A stretch of DNA of 34,658 nt, from NCBI GenBank assembly GCA_030746775.1, contig JASLLZ010000021.1, positions 1 through 34,658 on the forward strand. The letters run 5' to 3'. Within the stretch, counting starts at the first letter, position 1; the number at the start of each line of letters is the position of its first letter. Of this stretch, positions 16,240-25,462 are shown in pieces. Below the pieces are notes generated by a model that did not search any database, was not told where the DNA came from, and saw nothing but the letters and a program-made list of their open reading frames with translations. Position numbers and translations under genes: made by a program. The stretch is from Rhodospirillales bacterium (GTDB taxonomy: Bacteria; Pseudomonadota; Alphaproteobacteria; Rhodospirillales; JASLLZ01).

Positions 16240-16847
16240 TATCTCAACGAGAATTGGATCCTCCGTGCCAAACGCTCGTGTTCACCGCACGGCGGCCTGA
16301 AACCAAGGATCGATGATAATGATCCATGGAGATCGCCGTTGTTCCGCCTCGTTGTCGCGCCCGCGGCATCCCCATGAAATGAAGCCACGCCATCGGCCGC
16401 CGAATGGATTTCGCAAAGCGTCCGTTACGCGCACCCGGCCGTGGCCGGGTGCCATCGATGTCCACCTGACGTCGTTTGCCGACGACCTGCCGCCAGACCA
16501 TGGAGGAGGAGCGCGCCAATCCTGGGTATGAGGCTCCATCCGGCTCAAGACGTTATGGAAACTTCAAGGAAATAACCTGGGCGGACCACGACAAGCCCGA
16601 GAGCGAATTACCGTGAACGACGGTAAAGAGGCGCTCCCGGAAGGAATTGAAAGGCTCGCTGTCGCGGCTATCACGCGGGACATCGGGTGATGGCGATTAG
16701 AATCCTCTCATGCTAACGTCGCGCTCGGGCATGAACGGGGGTCCGGGCGACATGGATGGAAGCGCCGAAGCATGCAAATTATGACAAAACCGAGACCGCG
16801 AGGTTCGGCCATGGCGACCCCGACTCAGTCGATTTGGGCCTGAATCG
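16240..16847 (+). other. 608-base intergenic region with repeat copy and hairpin
   Basis: I see no supported gene here. Short frames on both strands (minus 16244-16519, plus 16313-16531) overlap each other and lack recognisable features. The region holds a second copy of the ACCAAGGAT repeat (16302-16336) and a perfect 8-bp stem hairpin with a 2-base loop (16433-16450). A GTG-started 25-codon frame near 16613-16690 could be the remnant of a gene. The mixed composition and repeat content suggest an insertion or deletion scar between the dehydrogenase/radical SAM pair and the glycosyltransferases. Confidence 0.45.
16302..16336 (+). repeat. Second copy of the ACCAAGGAT repeat
   Basis: This sequence matches the right part of the 14153-14230 element read on the opposite strand, with one gap and a few mismatches. 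Both copies share ACCAAGGAT, AATGA, CCATGG and GATCGC in the same order and spacing. The two copies are inverted relative to each other and bracket the dehydrogenase/radical SAM pair, with their ACCAAGGAT ends facing inward. Confidence 0.45.
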
Positions 16848-18962
16848 ATGCCCCGACGACCGCCGCCGAAAGGTGTCCTTGACCATCTCGTTCCCAGCGC
16901 ACCCTCCGCGGCGCCGGCGTTCGACGCCGAGGGCGCCATGCGGGCCGCCGTCGCCCATCATCAGGCGGGACGCCTGGGCGAGGCGGAGGGCCTTTACCGG
17001 CGCCTCCTGGCGGCGGCGCCACGCCATGCCGACGCCCTTGACATGCTGGGCGTCCTGGCCTGGCAAAGCGGGCGGGCCGACGAGGCCCTGGATTTTGTCG
17101 GCCGCGCCCTTTCGATCAACAAGCGCCATCCCGGTTATCATCTCCATTACGGGCTTGCCCTGATCGCGGCGGGCCGGCGCCCAGATGCCATCAAGAGCCT
17201 GCGCCGGGCCGTCAAGTTGGCCCCCACGTTCGCCGATGCCCATACCAACCTCGGCCTGGCACTCATGGAGGACGGCCAGACCCAGGCGGCGATCGGGCCG
17301 TTCCAGAAGGCGGCGCGCCTTAACCCCGGCGATGCCGAGTCCCATAACAACGTCGGCGTCGCCCTGGCCGGGAGCGGGCGCCACGGCGATGCCGAGCCGG
17401 CGTTCCGGCGTGCCCTCGAGCTGCGGGGCGATCTGATTTCGGCCCATGGCAACCTGGCATCGACGCTGCTTGAACTGGGACGGGCCGACGAGGCCGCCGG
17501 GGCGGCGGAACACGGCCTGAGCATCCAAAAAACGCCCGACGGCCACTATATCATGGGGCGCATCGCTCTCTACCGGGGCGAGTTCGAAGCGGCAATGGAA
17601 CACAACCGCGCCGCCCTCGGCCTGGCGCCCGCCCTGCGCGAGGCGCGGATCAACCTGGGCTTGGCCCTCAAGGGACTGGGCCGTCACGGGGAAGAAGTGG
17701 AAAACAACCGCGCCCTGGCCGACGACTACCCCGATGCGCCCGAGATTCTGAACAACTACGCCATGGCGCTGGTCGAATGGGCGCGGCGCAAGGACGCCGG
17801 AGCGAGCGCCACGGCGAGCCTGGAGGAGGCGGTCGGGCTTATGGAACGGGCCCGGTCTCTTGACCCGGCCCAGGCCGAGTTCCGTTACAGCCACGCCAAG
17901 GTGCTTGAGGATCTGGGCCGCGACGGCGCCGCCCTCGATGTCCTCGACGGTCTTCTGTCCCAAACGCCGGAGCGCTTCGACGCCCGATTCATGCGCGGTG
18001 TCCTGCGCCTGCGGACGGGCGATTGCGATGGCGGCGCCGAGGACATCCAATGGCGCTGGCGCAATCCCGAATTCGAACACCAACGGCGGCCGTTTTCCCA
18101 TCCGTGGTGGGCCGGCGAGCCGATCCCCGCGGGCCGGCGGCTCTTGATCTGGGGCGACCAGGGGATCGGCGACGAGGTCCTGTACGCCAGTTTGATACCT
18201 CTGATCGAGGACACCGGGGTCGCGGCCACCTTGGAATGCGATGAGCGTCTGGCCGGCCTGTTCGAGCGTTCCTTCCCCGCCGTCGATGTGGTAGCGCGCC
18301 AGACGCCGCCGGCGGCCGCGATGGAGGCCCCGGAGATCGCGTTCCAGACGCCGCTTTCGTCTCTGACCCATCGCCTCGGTCCGTGGCCCCAGGGCTTTCC
18401 CCGCCGCGGCCGCTACCTGAAAACCGACTCCAGGCGGGTGGCGGAATGCCGCGGCCGCCTCGACGACGCCCTCGACGCGCCCTTGCTGGTCGGCATCTCG
18501 TGGGTCTCCAAGCGTTCCGACAGACCCCACGAAGGATGGCAGAAATCCGTCGAGCTCCTGGACTGGGCGCCGATATTGCGGACGCCCGGCATATCGTTCG
18601 TCAATCTTCAGTACGGCGATACCGACGCCGACACCGACGCAGTCAGGGACGAACTCGGCGTAGCCATTCACACCGACCCCGCGATCGACCGCTTCAATGA
18701 CATGGAAGGGTTCGCCGCGCTGATCGATTGCCTCGATCTGGTGATCACCATTTCCAGTTCCACGCCTCATATCGCCGGGGCGCTGGGCAAGGAGTGCTGG
18801 GTGCTGGCGCGCAAGGCGCCTTTTTGGTATTGGGGCGCCACCGGGGACCGGGCGATGTTCTACGATTCGGTGCGCCTCTTGCGCCAGGCGCGGGGCGGCG
18901 AATGGGAATCGGTGCTGGAAGAGGCGGCGGCCAATCTCTCGCGACGCAGGGATAATGATTAG
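16848..18962 (+). CDS. TPR-repeat protein with C-terminal GT-B-like glycosyltransferase domain
   Basis: Residues ~25-390 of this 704-aa protein are a series of about nine or ten 34-residue TPR repeats (e.g. ADALDMLGVLAWQSGRADEAL, ADAHTNLGLALMEDGQTQAAI), a protein-binding superhelix. Residues ~395-690 resemble the family-9/heptosyltransferase-like half often fused to TPRs in Rhodospirillales. It has RRLLIWGDQGIGDEVLYASLIP, a PLLVGISW strand, a DWAPIL segment and a late ITISSSTPHIAGALGKECWVL nucleotide-sugar region. Such proteins probably transfer sugars onto surface proteins or glycans. The gene after it starts 3 bases past the stop, so both are in one operon. The ATG at 16848 has a poor ribosome site; an internal start near residue 30 is possible. 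Confidence 0.85.
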   Translation: MPRRPPPKGVLDHLVPSAPSAAPAFDAEGAMRAAVAHHQAGRLGEAEGLYRRLLAAAPRHADALDMLGVLAWQSGRADEALDFVGRALSINKRHPGYHLHYGLALIAAGRRPDAIKSLRRAVKLAPTFADAHTNLGLALMEDGQTQAAIGPFQKAARLNPGDAESHNNVGVALAGSGRHGDAEPAFRRALELRGDLISAHGNLASTLLELGRADEAAGAAEHGLSIQKTPDGHYIMGRIALYRGEFEAAMEHNRAALGLAPALREARINLGLALKGLGRHGEEVENNRALADDYPDAPEILNNYAMALVEWARRKDAGASATASLEEAVGLMERARSLDPAQAEFRYSHAKVLEDLGRDGAALDVLDGLLSQTPERFDARFMRGVLRLRTGDCDGGAEDIQWRWRNPEFEHQRRPFSHPWWAGEPIPAGRRLLIWGDQGIGDEVLYASLIPLIEDTGVAATLECDERLAGLFERSFPAVDVVARQTPPAAAMEAPEIAFQTPLSSLTHRLGPWPQGFPRRGRYLKTDSRRVAECRGRLDDALDAPLLVGISWVSKRSDRPHEGWQKSVELLDWAPILRTPGISFVNLQYGDTDADTDAVRDELGVAIHTDPAIDRFNDMEGFAALIDCLDLVITISSSTPHIAGALGKECWVLARKAPFWYWGATGDRAMFYDSVRLLRQARGGEWESVLEEAAANLSRRRDND

Positions 18963-18965
18963 AAC

Positions 18966-19655
18966 ATGATCAACGTTTTCATCGGATACGACGACGCCGA
19001 GCCGGTTGCCTTCAGCGTCCTTTCCCACAGCATCCAGGTCCGCGCCTCCGAACCGGTTTCGATCACGCCGTTGATGCTGTCGCAACTGAAGGGCGTCATG
19101 ACCCGGCCCCGTCATCCCCTGCAATCGACGGATTTTTCGTTCTCGCGTTTTCTTGTTCCCGCGCTCTCGGGCTTCGAAGGATGGTCGATTTTCATGGATT
19201 GCGACATGATCGTGATCGATGATATCGCCCGGCTTTGGGCGCTGCGCGACGACAGGTTCGCCGTTCAGGTGGTCAAGCACAGCCACGTCCCGAAGGAGCA
19301 GACCAAGTTTCTCGACCAGCCCCAGAGCCAATACGAAAAAAAGAACTGGTCGAGCGTCATCGTGTTCAACAACGCGCAGTGCCGGGCCCTCACGGCCGAC
19401 TATGTAAACACGGCCTCGGGCCTGGAGCTGCACCAGTTCCACTGGTTGGCAGAAGAAGACCTGATCGGCGAAATACCTCGGCGCTGGAACCACCTGGTGG
19501 ACTATGACCCACCGGTCGCCGCCGATGAGCTGTCGCTGCTTCATTACACCACCGGCGGACCCTATTTCGACGACTACAAGGATTGTGGATACGCCGAACT
19601 TTGGTTCGCCGAACGCGACCGCATGGTCCGCGCCGGGCGCCCCGCCGGCGCTTGA
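18966..19655 (+). CDS. Small DxD glycosyltransferase (GT8-like)
   Basis: The 229-aa protein starts MINVFIGYDDAEPVAFSVLSHSI, the opening strand and helix of a GT-A nucleotide-sugar transferase. It contains SFSRFLVPAL followed by IFMDCDMIVIDD, where D78-C-D80 is the metal-binding DxD. Further on are VIVFNN, a W-x-x-EEDLIGEIP segment and LLHYTTGGPYF, an H near the usual metal-ligand position of GT8 enzymes. It is compact for the family but has the whole core. It is translationally close to the TPR glycosyltransferase, suggesting they act on the same glycan. The sugar donor and acceptor cannot be read from the sequence. Confidence 0.82.
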   Translation: MINVFIGYDDAEPVAFSVLSHSIQVRASEPVSITPLMLSQLKGVMTRPRHPLQSTDFSFSRFLVPALSGFEGWSIFMDCDMIVIDDIARLWALRDDRFAVQVVKHSHVPKEQTKFLDQPQSQYEKKNWSSVIVFNNAQCRALTADYVNTASGLELHQFHWLAEEDLIGEIPRRWNHLVDYDPPVAADELSLLHYTTGGPYFDDYKDCGYAELWFAERDRMVRAGRPAGA

Positions 19656-19691
19656 CGCCTGGCAAAGAAAGCCCGTTTTTTCAGGGTTCTG

Positions 19692-19720
19692 TTGACAAAT
19701 TCAGCGACGGTGGTTTACTT
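19692..19720 (+). promoter_or_regulatory. Candidate sigma-70-type promoter for the DUF3576 lipoprotein gene
   Basis: TTGACA (19692-19697) is a perfect -35 hexamer. After a 17-base spacer comes TTACTT (19715-19720), a poor -10. The site lies 30 bases before the ATG at 19750 and after the glycosyltransferase stop, where a new transcription unit would be expected. Confidence 0.5.
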
Positions 19721-19749
19721 CCCCGCATAGGGTTTTTTGGAGCACCGCC

Positions 19750-20313
19750 ATGAAAGTTCTCCGCTCCCGATCAAAAAGCTTGATCGGCGTCGCCGTCCTT
19801 TGCGCCAGCGTACTATCGGGCTGCGGTTTGCCGGTCGAGGGATCCTATCCGACCAAACGCAAGGGCGAGGACCCGGTCTATTCGAAAAGCGACGCCGATT
19901 TCGAAGCGAACCGAAAGACCATCTTCGGCCCCGGCGGCCTGTCGCTTGGCGGCCCTGACAAACCGCGCGACGAGGGCGGCGGCAGCGGCATCGGCGTCAA
20001 CAGTTTTCTGTGGCGCGCCTCTCTCGATACCATCTCTTTCATGCCGGTGAATTCGGCCGATCCGTTCGGCGGCGTCATCATCACCGATTGGCATTCGGAC
20101 GCCCAGGCGCCGGCCGAACGGTTCAAGCTCAACGTCTACATCATGGGCCGGGCGCTGCGTGCCGACGGCGTGCGGGTCGCCGTCTTTCGCCAGGTGCAGG
20201 ACACCCGGGGCACATGGCGCGATTCACCGGTGCCGGACGACGCCTCCACCGACGTCGAAAACTCGATCCTGACCAAGGCCCGCCAACTGCGTAACGAATC
20301 CCTGCAGCGCTAA
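19750..20313 (+). CDS. DUF3576 lipoprotein
   Basis: This is a 187-aa alphaproteobacterial lipoprotein of unknown function. The signal peptide ends in the lipobox LSGC with C25 as the lipidated residue. The mature part has the DUF3576 pattern: a Gly-rich linker, [57 protein letters not shown] and a C-terminal LTKARQLR helix. The family is commonly found directly upstream of leuS, as here (26 bases). Its neighbours lptE (also an envelope lipoprotein) and leuS suggest a role in the outer envelope, but this is inference. Confidence 0.92.
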   Translation: MKVLRSRSKSLIGVAVLCASVLSGCGLPVEGSYPTKRKGEDPVYSKSDADFEANRKTIFGPGGLSLGGPDKPRDEGGGSGIGVNSFLWRASLDTISFMPVNSADPFGGVIITDWHSDAQAPAERFKLNVYIMGRALRADGVRVAVFRQVQDTRGTWRDSPVPDDASTDVENSILTKARQLRNESLQR

Positions 20314-20339
20314 CCGGTGGGCGGATTATAACCGGCGCC

Positions 20340-22904
20340 ATGACGCGATATAATTTCAGGGAAAACGAGGCCAAGTGGCAAGCCATTTGGGAGGACCAGG
20401 GGAGTTTCCAGGCGAGCGAGGACGGGGACCGGCCCAAATATTATGTTCTGGAAATGTTCCCCTATCCTTCGGGGCGCATCCACATGGGCCATGTGCGCAA
20501 TTACACCCTTGGCGACGTGGTGGCACGCTACAAGCGCGCCCGCGGCTACAACGTCTTGCACCCGATGGGATGGGACGCCTTTGGGTTGCCGGCCGAAAAC
20601 GCCGCGCGGGCCAACAACGCGGCGCCCGCCGAATGGACACGCGACAACATCGCCACCATGCGCCGGCAACTGAAATCCATGGGGCTGTCCTATGACTGGT
20701 CGCGCGAGATCGCCACATGCGAACCCGAATACTACGCCCACGAACAGAAGATATTTCTCGATTTTCTGAAGGCCGGTCTGGCCTATCGGACCGAATCGTG
20801 GGTCAACTGGGATCCGGTCGAGCAAACCGTACTGGCCAACGAACAGGTCATCGACGGCAAGGGATGGCGGTCCGGCGAGGCGGTCGAAAAGCGCCTCCTC
20901 GCCCAATGGTTCCTTCGCATTACGGAGTTTTCGGACGAACTCCTCGACGACCTGGCGTCGCTCGAGCGCTGGCCCCATCGGGTGCGCCTGATGCAGGAAA
21001 ACTGGATCGGCCGCTCGGAAGGCGCCAAGGTCCGCTTTGCCCTCGCCGGACGCGACGACGAGATCGAGGTCTATACGACCCGGCCCGACACCCTGTTCGG
21101 AGCTTCTTTCTGCGCGCTGGCGGCCAATCACCCCCTGGCCCTCGATTTGGCGGCCGGCGATGCCGCCTTGAGGGAATTCATCGCCGAGTGCAATCGCCTG
21201 GGCACCAGCGAGGCGGCCATCGAAGTGGTCGAGAAGAAAGGCCATGATACCGGATTGATGGCCCGCCATCCCTTCGATCCCGACCTCATGCTGCCGGTTT
21301 ACGTCGCCAATTTCGTACTGTTGGAATACGGCACCGGCGCCGTCTTCGGCTGCCCGGCCCATGATCAGCGGGACCTCGACTTCGCCCGCAAATACGGGCT
21401 CAAGGTCGTCCCGGTGGTGGCGCCCCGCGGCGTCGCATCCGGCGATTTCGAGATCGGCGACGAAGCCTATTTGGACGACGGCATCTTAATCAATTCCGAC
21501 TTCCTTGACGGCTTGGACGTGGCGGCGGCCAAGGCGGCGATCATCGATCGTCTCGAGGCCGCCCAGGCCGGCGAACGCAATATTAATTACCGGCTGCGCG
21601 ACTGGGGCGTTTCGCGCCAGCGCTATTGGGGCTGCCCGATTCCGGTCATCGTTTGCGACGATTGCGGCATCGTCGCGGTGCCCGAGGCCGACCTGCCGGT
21701 CAAGCTGCCCGACGACGTCGACCTGGCGGCGCCGGGGAATCCCCTCGACCATCACCCGACGTGGAAGAACGTCGATTGTCCGACCTGCGCCAAGCCGGCG
21801 CGGCGTGAGACCGATACCTTCGATACATTTTTCGAATCGTCGTGGTACTTCGCCAGGTTCGCCTCGCCCGACGCCGATACCGCCTTCACCAGAAAGGCCG
21901 TCGATTACTGGCTGCCGGTCGATCAGTATATCGGCGGCATCGAACACGCGGTCCTCCATCTGCTCTATTCGCGCTTCTTCACCCGGGCCTTGCGGCGTTG
22001 CGGCTACCTGGACATCGACGAGCCCTTCGCCGGTCTTCTCACCCAAGGCATGATCTGCCACGAGACCTATCGCGCCCCGGACGGCGCGTGGCTGCAACCC
22101 GACGAGGTGGAGCGCACCGCCGACGGCCAGGTGATCGATGCCCGAACCCGCCAAGAGGTGCGCGTCGGGCGCTCCGAAAAGATGAGCAAGTCGCGCAAGA
22201 ACGTGGTCGATCCGGAGTCCATCATTGAAGCCTACGGCGCCGACACGGCGCGCCTGTTCATGTTGTCCGACAGCCCACCGGACCGCGACCTGGACTGGAC
22301 CGAGGCCGGCATCGAAGGGGCGTGGCGCTACGTCAATCGTCTGTGGCGCCTGATCGTCGAAGACAAGGACAACCTGGCGCCACCGGGCGCGCCCCGGCCG
22401 CCGCTGTTGGCGGACGAGGCCGAGGCGGTCAATCGCGCCGTCCACAAAACCGTCGCCGCCGTTTCGGCCGACCTCGACCGCTTTCACTTCAACAAGGCGG
22501 TGGCGCGCATTCGCGCGTTGACCAATCAGATCGAGGATCTGAAGAGCGACGCCCAAGGCGCGCCCTGGGTTCGGCGCCAGGGCATGGAGACGGCGGTACT
22601 CCTTATCGGGCCGATGATGCCCCACCTGGCCCACGAATTGTGGCGCCGGCTCGGGTACGACACCTTGTTGAGCGACGCTTCGTGGCCCGAGTTCGACGTC
22701 CGGTTTTTGGAAGACGCCACCGTTACCGTCGCCGTCCAGGTCAACGGCAAGCTGCGCGGGACGCTCGACATCGCCGCCGACAGCGACGCCGCCGACGTCG
22801 AGCGCTTGGCCCTGGCGCTGCCCAACGTTGCCAAGGTGGTGGGCGGCAAATCCGCGCGCAAGGTCATCGTCGTGCCGAACAGGATCGTCAATGTCGTGTT
22901 ATAG
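20340..22904 (+). CDS. leuS: Leucyl-tRNA synthetase
   Basis: LeuRS charges tRNA-Leu with leucine and edits mischarged products. The 854-aa protein opens with [11 protein letters not shown] and has the HIGH-type motif HMGH in [17 protein letters not shown]. The CP1 editing domain includes [10 protein letters not shown] and the [15 protein letters not shown] segment. After it come [14 protein letters not shown], a zinc-like C-x2-C pair, FFESSWYF, the KMSKS motif (EKMSKSRKN) and the anticodon-binding helices with VNGKLRG near the end. Length is normal for a bacterial LeuRS. The last 14 bases overlap lptE, so translation is coupled. Confidence 0.98.
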   Translation: MTRYNFRENEAKWQAIWEDQGSFQASEDGDRPKYYVLEMFPYPSGRIHMGHVRNYTLGDVVARYKRARGYNVLHPMGWDAFGLPAENAARANNAAPAEWTRDNIATMRRQLKSMGLSYDWSREIATCEPEYYAHEQKIFLDFLKAGLAYRTESWVNWDPVEQTVLANEQVIDGKGWRSGEAVEKRLLAQWFLRITEFSDELLDDLASLERWPHRVRLMQENWIGRSEGAKVRFALAGRDDEIEVYTTRPDTLFGASFCALAANHPLALDLAAGDAALREFIAECNRLGTSEAAIEVVEKKGHDTGLMARHPFDPDLMLPVYVANFVLLEYGTGAVFGCPAHDQRDLDFARKYGLKVVPVVAPRGVASGDFEIGDEAYLDDGILINSDFLDGLDVAAAKAAIIDRLEAAQAGERNINYRLRDWGVSRQRYWGCPIPVIVCDDCGIVAVPEADLPVKLPDDVDLAAPGNPLDHHPTWKNVDCPTCAKPARRETDTFDTFFESSWYFARFASPDADTAFTRKAVDYWLPVDQYIGGIEHAVLHLLYSRFFTRALRRCGYLDIDEPFAGLLTQGMICHETYRAPDGAWLQPDEVERTADGQVIDARTRQEVRVGRSEKMSKSRKNVVDPESIIEAYGADTARLFMLSDSPPDRDLDWTEAGIEGAWRYVNRLWRLIVEDKDNLAPPGAPRPPLLADEAEAVNRAVHKTVAAVSADLDRFHFNKAVARIRALTNQIEDLKSDAQGAPWVRRQGMETAVLLIGPMMPHLAHELWRRLGYDTLLSDASWPEFDVRFLEDATVTVAVQVNGKLRGTLDIAADSDAADVERLALALPNVAKVVGGKSARKVIVVPNRIVNVVL

Positions 22905-23415
22905 GTCGCTCGTCCTGGGACTTTGCGCCCTGATCGTCGCGGGGTGCGGTTTTCGCCCGCTCTATGGCGGCGGACGGAGCAGCGAGGCGGCGACGGAATT
23001 CGCCGCCATCCACATCGAACCGATCGCCGATCGTATCGGTCAGCAGCTTCACAATCACTTGCTCGACCTGCTTAATCCAAGGGGTCGGGCGGCCGCGACC
23101 AGGTATGTATTGATAGTTGAATTGAAGGGTTCGACCCAGGGCCTGGCCATCGCCAAGAGCGATCTGGCGACACGTTCGAACTATCGTCTTGACGCTACCT
23201 TCCAGATTTTGGCGGCGAGCGATAAGCGTTTGCTCCTTAGAAGTTCGCAGAAAGTCGTCAGCAGCTATGACATCCTGAGTTCCAATTTTGCCACGCTGAT
23301 GGCGGAAAAGGATGCCAAGACGCGGGCCGTGCGCGAGATGGGCCAGATTATTCGCACCCAACTCGCGGTCTTTTTCGATCAACGCCGGGCCGATCGCGAC
23401 AAGGAGATAAAGTGA
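22891..23415 (+). CDS. lptE: LPS-assembly lipoprotein LptE
   Basis: LptE plugs the LptD barrel and helps insert lipopolysaccharide in the outer membrane. The 174-aa protein begins [19 protein letters not shown], a lipoprotein signal with C19 as the lipidated residue, followed at once by GFRPLYGG, the hallmark of alphaproteobacterial LptE. The rest is low in motifs, with [12 protein letters not shown] and a C-terminal helix reading [14 protein letters not shown]. The ATG at 22891 lies inside the leuS end; a longer frame would precede the signal peptide and is rejected. The stop overlaps the holA start by 4 bases. The leuS-lptE-holA order is common in proteobacteria. Confidence 0.93.
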   Translation: MSCYRSLVLGLCALIVAGCGFRPLYGGGRSSEAATEFAAIHIEPIADRIGQQLHNHLLDLLNPRGRAAATRYVLIVELKGSTQGLAIAKSDLATRSNYRLDATFQILAASDKRLLLRSSQKVVSSYDILSSNFATLMAEKDAKTRAVREMGQIIRTQLAVFFDQRRADRDKEIK

Positions 23416-24452
23416 AAATCACCGCCGGCGGCGTCGCCGGGTTCATCAAGCAGCCCGATCCGGCGTGCCGCGCCGTCCTGGTCTACGGTCCCGACCGGGG
23501 CCTGGTGCGCGAGCGCGCCGCGGCCCTGGCCGCCGGCGTCCTCGACGATCCCGGTGATCCGTTCCGCAGCGCCGAACTGACGGCCGATGAGATAAAAAGC
23601 GATCCGGCGCGGCTCGGCGACGAAGCCGGGGCGCTGTCGTTCACCGGCGGCCGCCGCGTGGTCCGGGTGGTGGGCGCCGGCGACGGCCTGGCGGAAATTT
23701 TCGAACGCTTCCTCGACGCGCCCCCGGGCGACGCCCTGGTCGTCGTCGAGGCCGGCGCCCTGGCCGCCCGTTCGGCGCTGCGCAAGGTGTTCGAAAAGGC
23801 GAAATCCGGCGCCGCCCTGGCCTGTTACGCCGACGAAGGGCGGGACCTGGCGGCGGTGATTACCGAAACCTTGGCCCGCCACGGCCTCAAGGCGTCGGGC
23901 GAGGCACTCGCCTACCTTCAAATCCACCTCGGCGCGGACCGCGCCGTGACCCGCGGCGAACTGGAAAAGCTGGCCCTCTACAAAGGCGCGCCGGGGACCG
24001 TCGAGCTCGACGACGCGATGGCCTGCGTCGACGACAGTGCCGCCTCGTCCCTCGATGGCGTCGTTTACGCCGCCGCCGGGGGCCAGTGGCCGGACCTCGA
24101 CCGGGCCCTGGAGCGCGCCTTGCGTCAGGGCATCTCGCCGGTTGCCGTGGTGCGCGCCATGGCCGGGCACATGACACGCCTGCACCTGGCCACCGCCCGG
24201 GTGGCGGCGGGACAGCCGGCGGCCCAAGCCATGAAGACCCTGCGCCCCCCCGTCATTTTCAAGTTCGCCGACCGGTTCGCGGCGCAGATGAGGCTGTGGC
24301 GCGGCGATCGCATCGCCGCCGCTCTGGAGCTTTTGATGGGTGCCGAATTGGAATGCAAATCGACCGGCCAGCCGGCCGAAATTCTGTGTGCCCGCGTCCT
24401 CATGCGCATCGCTGCCATGGTTAGCCGCCCGCCGCTGGCGCGGTCGGCGTGA
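23412..24452 (+). CDS. holA: DNA polymerase III delta subunit
   Basis: The delta subunit opens the beta sliding clamp within the clamp-loader complex. The 346-aa protein starts with a GTG that overlaps the lptE stop (GTGA) and follows AAGGAG at 5 bases. It shows the HolA layout: an early VLVYGPDRGLVRERA in place of a working P-loop, DEAGALSFTGGRRVVRV, a middle region with LALYKG, and a helical collar domain with ALERALRQGISPVAVVRAMAGHMTRLH. Length is typical. It ends 47 bases before the convergent parB. Confidence 0.93.
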   Translation: MKITAGGVAGFIKQPDPACRAVLVYGPDRGLVRERAAALAAGVLDDPGDPFRSAELTADEIKSDPARLGDEAGALSFTGGRRVVRVVGAGDGLAEIFERFLDAPPGDALVVVEAGALAARSALRKVFEKAKSGAALACYADEGRDLAAVITETLARHGLKASGEALAYLQIHLGADRAVTRGELEKLALYKGAPGTVELDDAMACVDDSAASSLDGVVYAAAGGQWPDLDRALERALRQGISPVAVVRAMAGHMTRLHLATARVAAGQPAAQAMKTLRPPVIFKFADRFAAQMRLWRGDRIAAALELLMGAELECKSTGQPAEILCARVLMRIAAMVSRPPLARSA

Positions 24453-24470
24453 AGGATGGCCGGCTATTTT

Positions 24471-24486
24471 ATTACGGTTTCGTAAT
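24471..24486. terminator. Small AT-flanked hairpin between holA and parB
   Basis: ATTACG (24471-24476) and CGTAAT (24481-24486) pair around a GTTT loop in an AT-rich gap between the convergent holA and parB stops. Both flanks contain T or A runs, so it could act weakly in both directions. The 6-bp stem is short. Confidence 0.4.
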
Positions 24487-24499
24487 GGAATAAATCAGG

Positions 24500-25462
24500 T
24501 CAGCCCAAAGAACCATCCTGGGTCGGGTCGGGGTGAATTTCATCGCCCGGCGGCGCGTCGTCGGCGGCATCCATCCGGGCGCCGTGCGATCCGTGGCTGA
24601 GGCGGTGCAAGATGTCGTCGAGCTGTTCCAACGACCCGTAATGCAGGGTCAGGGTGCCGCCGTCGTGGCCGAATTCGATCTCTACCTTGAGGCCGAGCAA
24701 GGCGGCAAGGTCGCGCTCCAGGACCACGGTGTCGGCGTCCTTGGCGATTTTTTTCCGCCCCTTCTTCGAGGCGCCGGCTTTCTTGCCCTTGGCTTGAACC
24801 AGGGCTTCGGTTTGACGCACGTTCAAGCCGCTGTCGACGATGCGGCGCGCCAGGGCGACGGCGCGATCGCTTTTCAGCAGGGCGCGGGCGTGGCCGGCCG
24901 AGAGCTTACCGTCTTGCAGCAGCTCCTTGACCGGATCGGGAAGTCCCAACAGGCGCATCATGTTGGCGACGTGGCTGCGGCTCTTGCCGACGGCCTGGGC
25001 CAGACCCTCTTGGGCATAGGAAAATTCGTCCATCAAACGGCGGTATCCTTCCGCCTCCTCGAGGGCCGACAAGTCCTGGCGCTGAAGGTTTTCGACCAGG
25101 GCGATCTCAAGGCTTTCCTGGTCGCTGAGTTCCTTGACCACCACCGGCACTTGGTGGAGCTCGGCCAACTGGGCGGCGCGCCAGCGCCGTTCGCCGGCGA
25201 TGATTTCGAAGGCATCGGGCTCTTCCGGATGGCGCCGGACCAGGATCGGCTGCAAGATTCCCTGTTTGCGGATGGACTGGGCCAGGTCGCCGATCTGATC
25301 GTCATCGGCGTCGTGGCGCGGCTGGTAGCGCCCGGCGCGCAGAAACTCGATGGGCACCGATTTGAAGCCCTTGAGCGCCCCCGCCTCGGCGCCCGCGCTT
25401 TCTTCATCGCCGAGCAAGGACGACAGGCCGCGCCCCAGGTTGGATCGTCCCTCGTCCGCCAT
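24500..25462 (-). CDS. parB: Chromosome-partitioning protein ParB
   Basis: ParB is a CTP-dependent clamp that loads at parS sites and spreads to form the centromere complex. The 320-aa protein begins MADEGRSNLGRGLSSLLGD, a typical chromosomal ParB N-terminus that stimulates ParA. It then has the CTP-binding motifs (RYQPRH, the IIAGERRWRAAQLA box and ENLQRQDLSALEEA). A helix-turn-helix with AQAVGKSRSHVANMMRLLGLP follows, then KLSAGHARALL, a Lys-rich linker and a C-terminal dimerisation domain. The ATG at 25462 overlaps the parA stop (ATGA), so translation is coupled; a longer frame to 25534 only reads into parA. Its parS targets lie about 3.5 kb upstream in the same cluster. Confidence 0.97.
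   Translation of the reverse strand: MADEGRSNLGRGLSSLLGDEESAGAEAGALKGFKSVPIEFLRAGRYQPRHDADDDQIGDLAQSIRKQGILQPILVRRHPEEPDAFEIIAGERRWRAAQLAELHQVPVVVKELSDQESLEIALVENLQRQDLSALEEAEGYRRLMDEFSYAQEGLAQAVGKSRSHVANMMRLLGLPDPVKELLQDGKLSAGHARALLKSDRAVALARRIVDSGLNVRQTEALVQAKGKKAGASKKGRKKIAKDADTVVLERDLAALLGLKVEIEFGHDGGTLTLHYGSLEQLDDILHRLSHGSHGARMDAADDAPPGDEIHPDPTQDGSLG

Noticed and set aside
16244-16548. Overlapping short frames on both strands after the second radical SAM gene
   Set aside because: They conflict with each other, have Arg-rich translations and no motif; a transposase remnant was considered but no DDE or HTH signature is visible.
16779-19544. Minus-strand open frame of 921 codons across the glycosyltransferase genes
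   Set aside because: It is the shadow of the TPR and GT8-like genes, with Arg/Gly/His-rich low-complexity translation and no domain.
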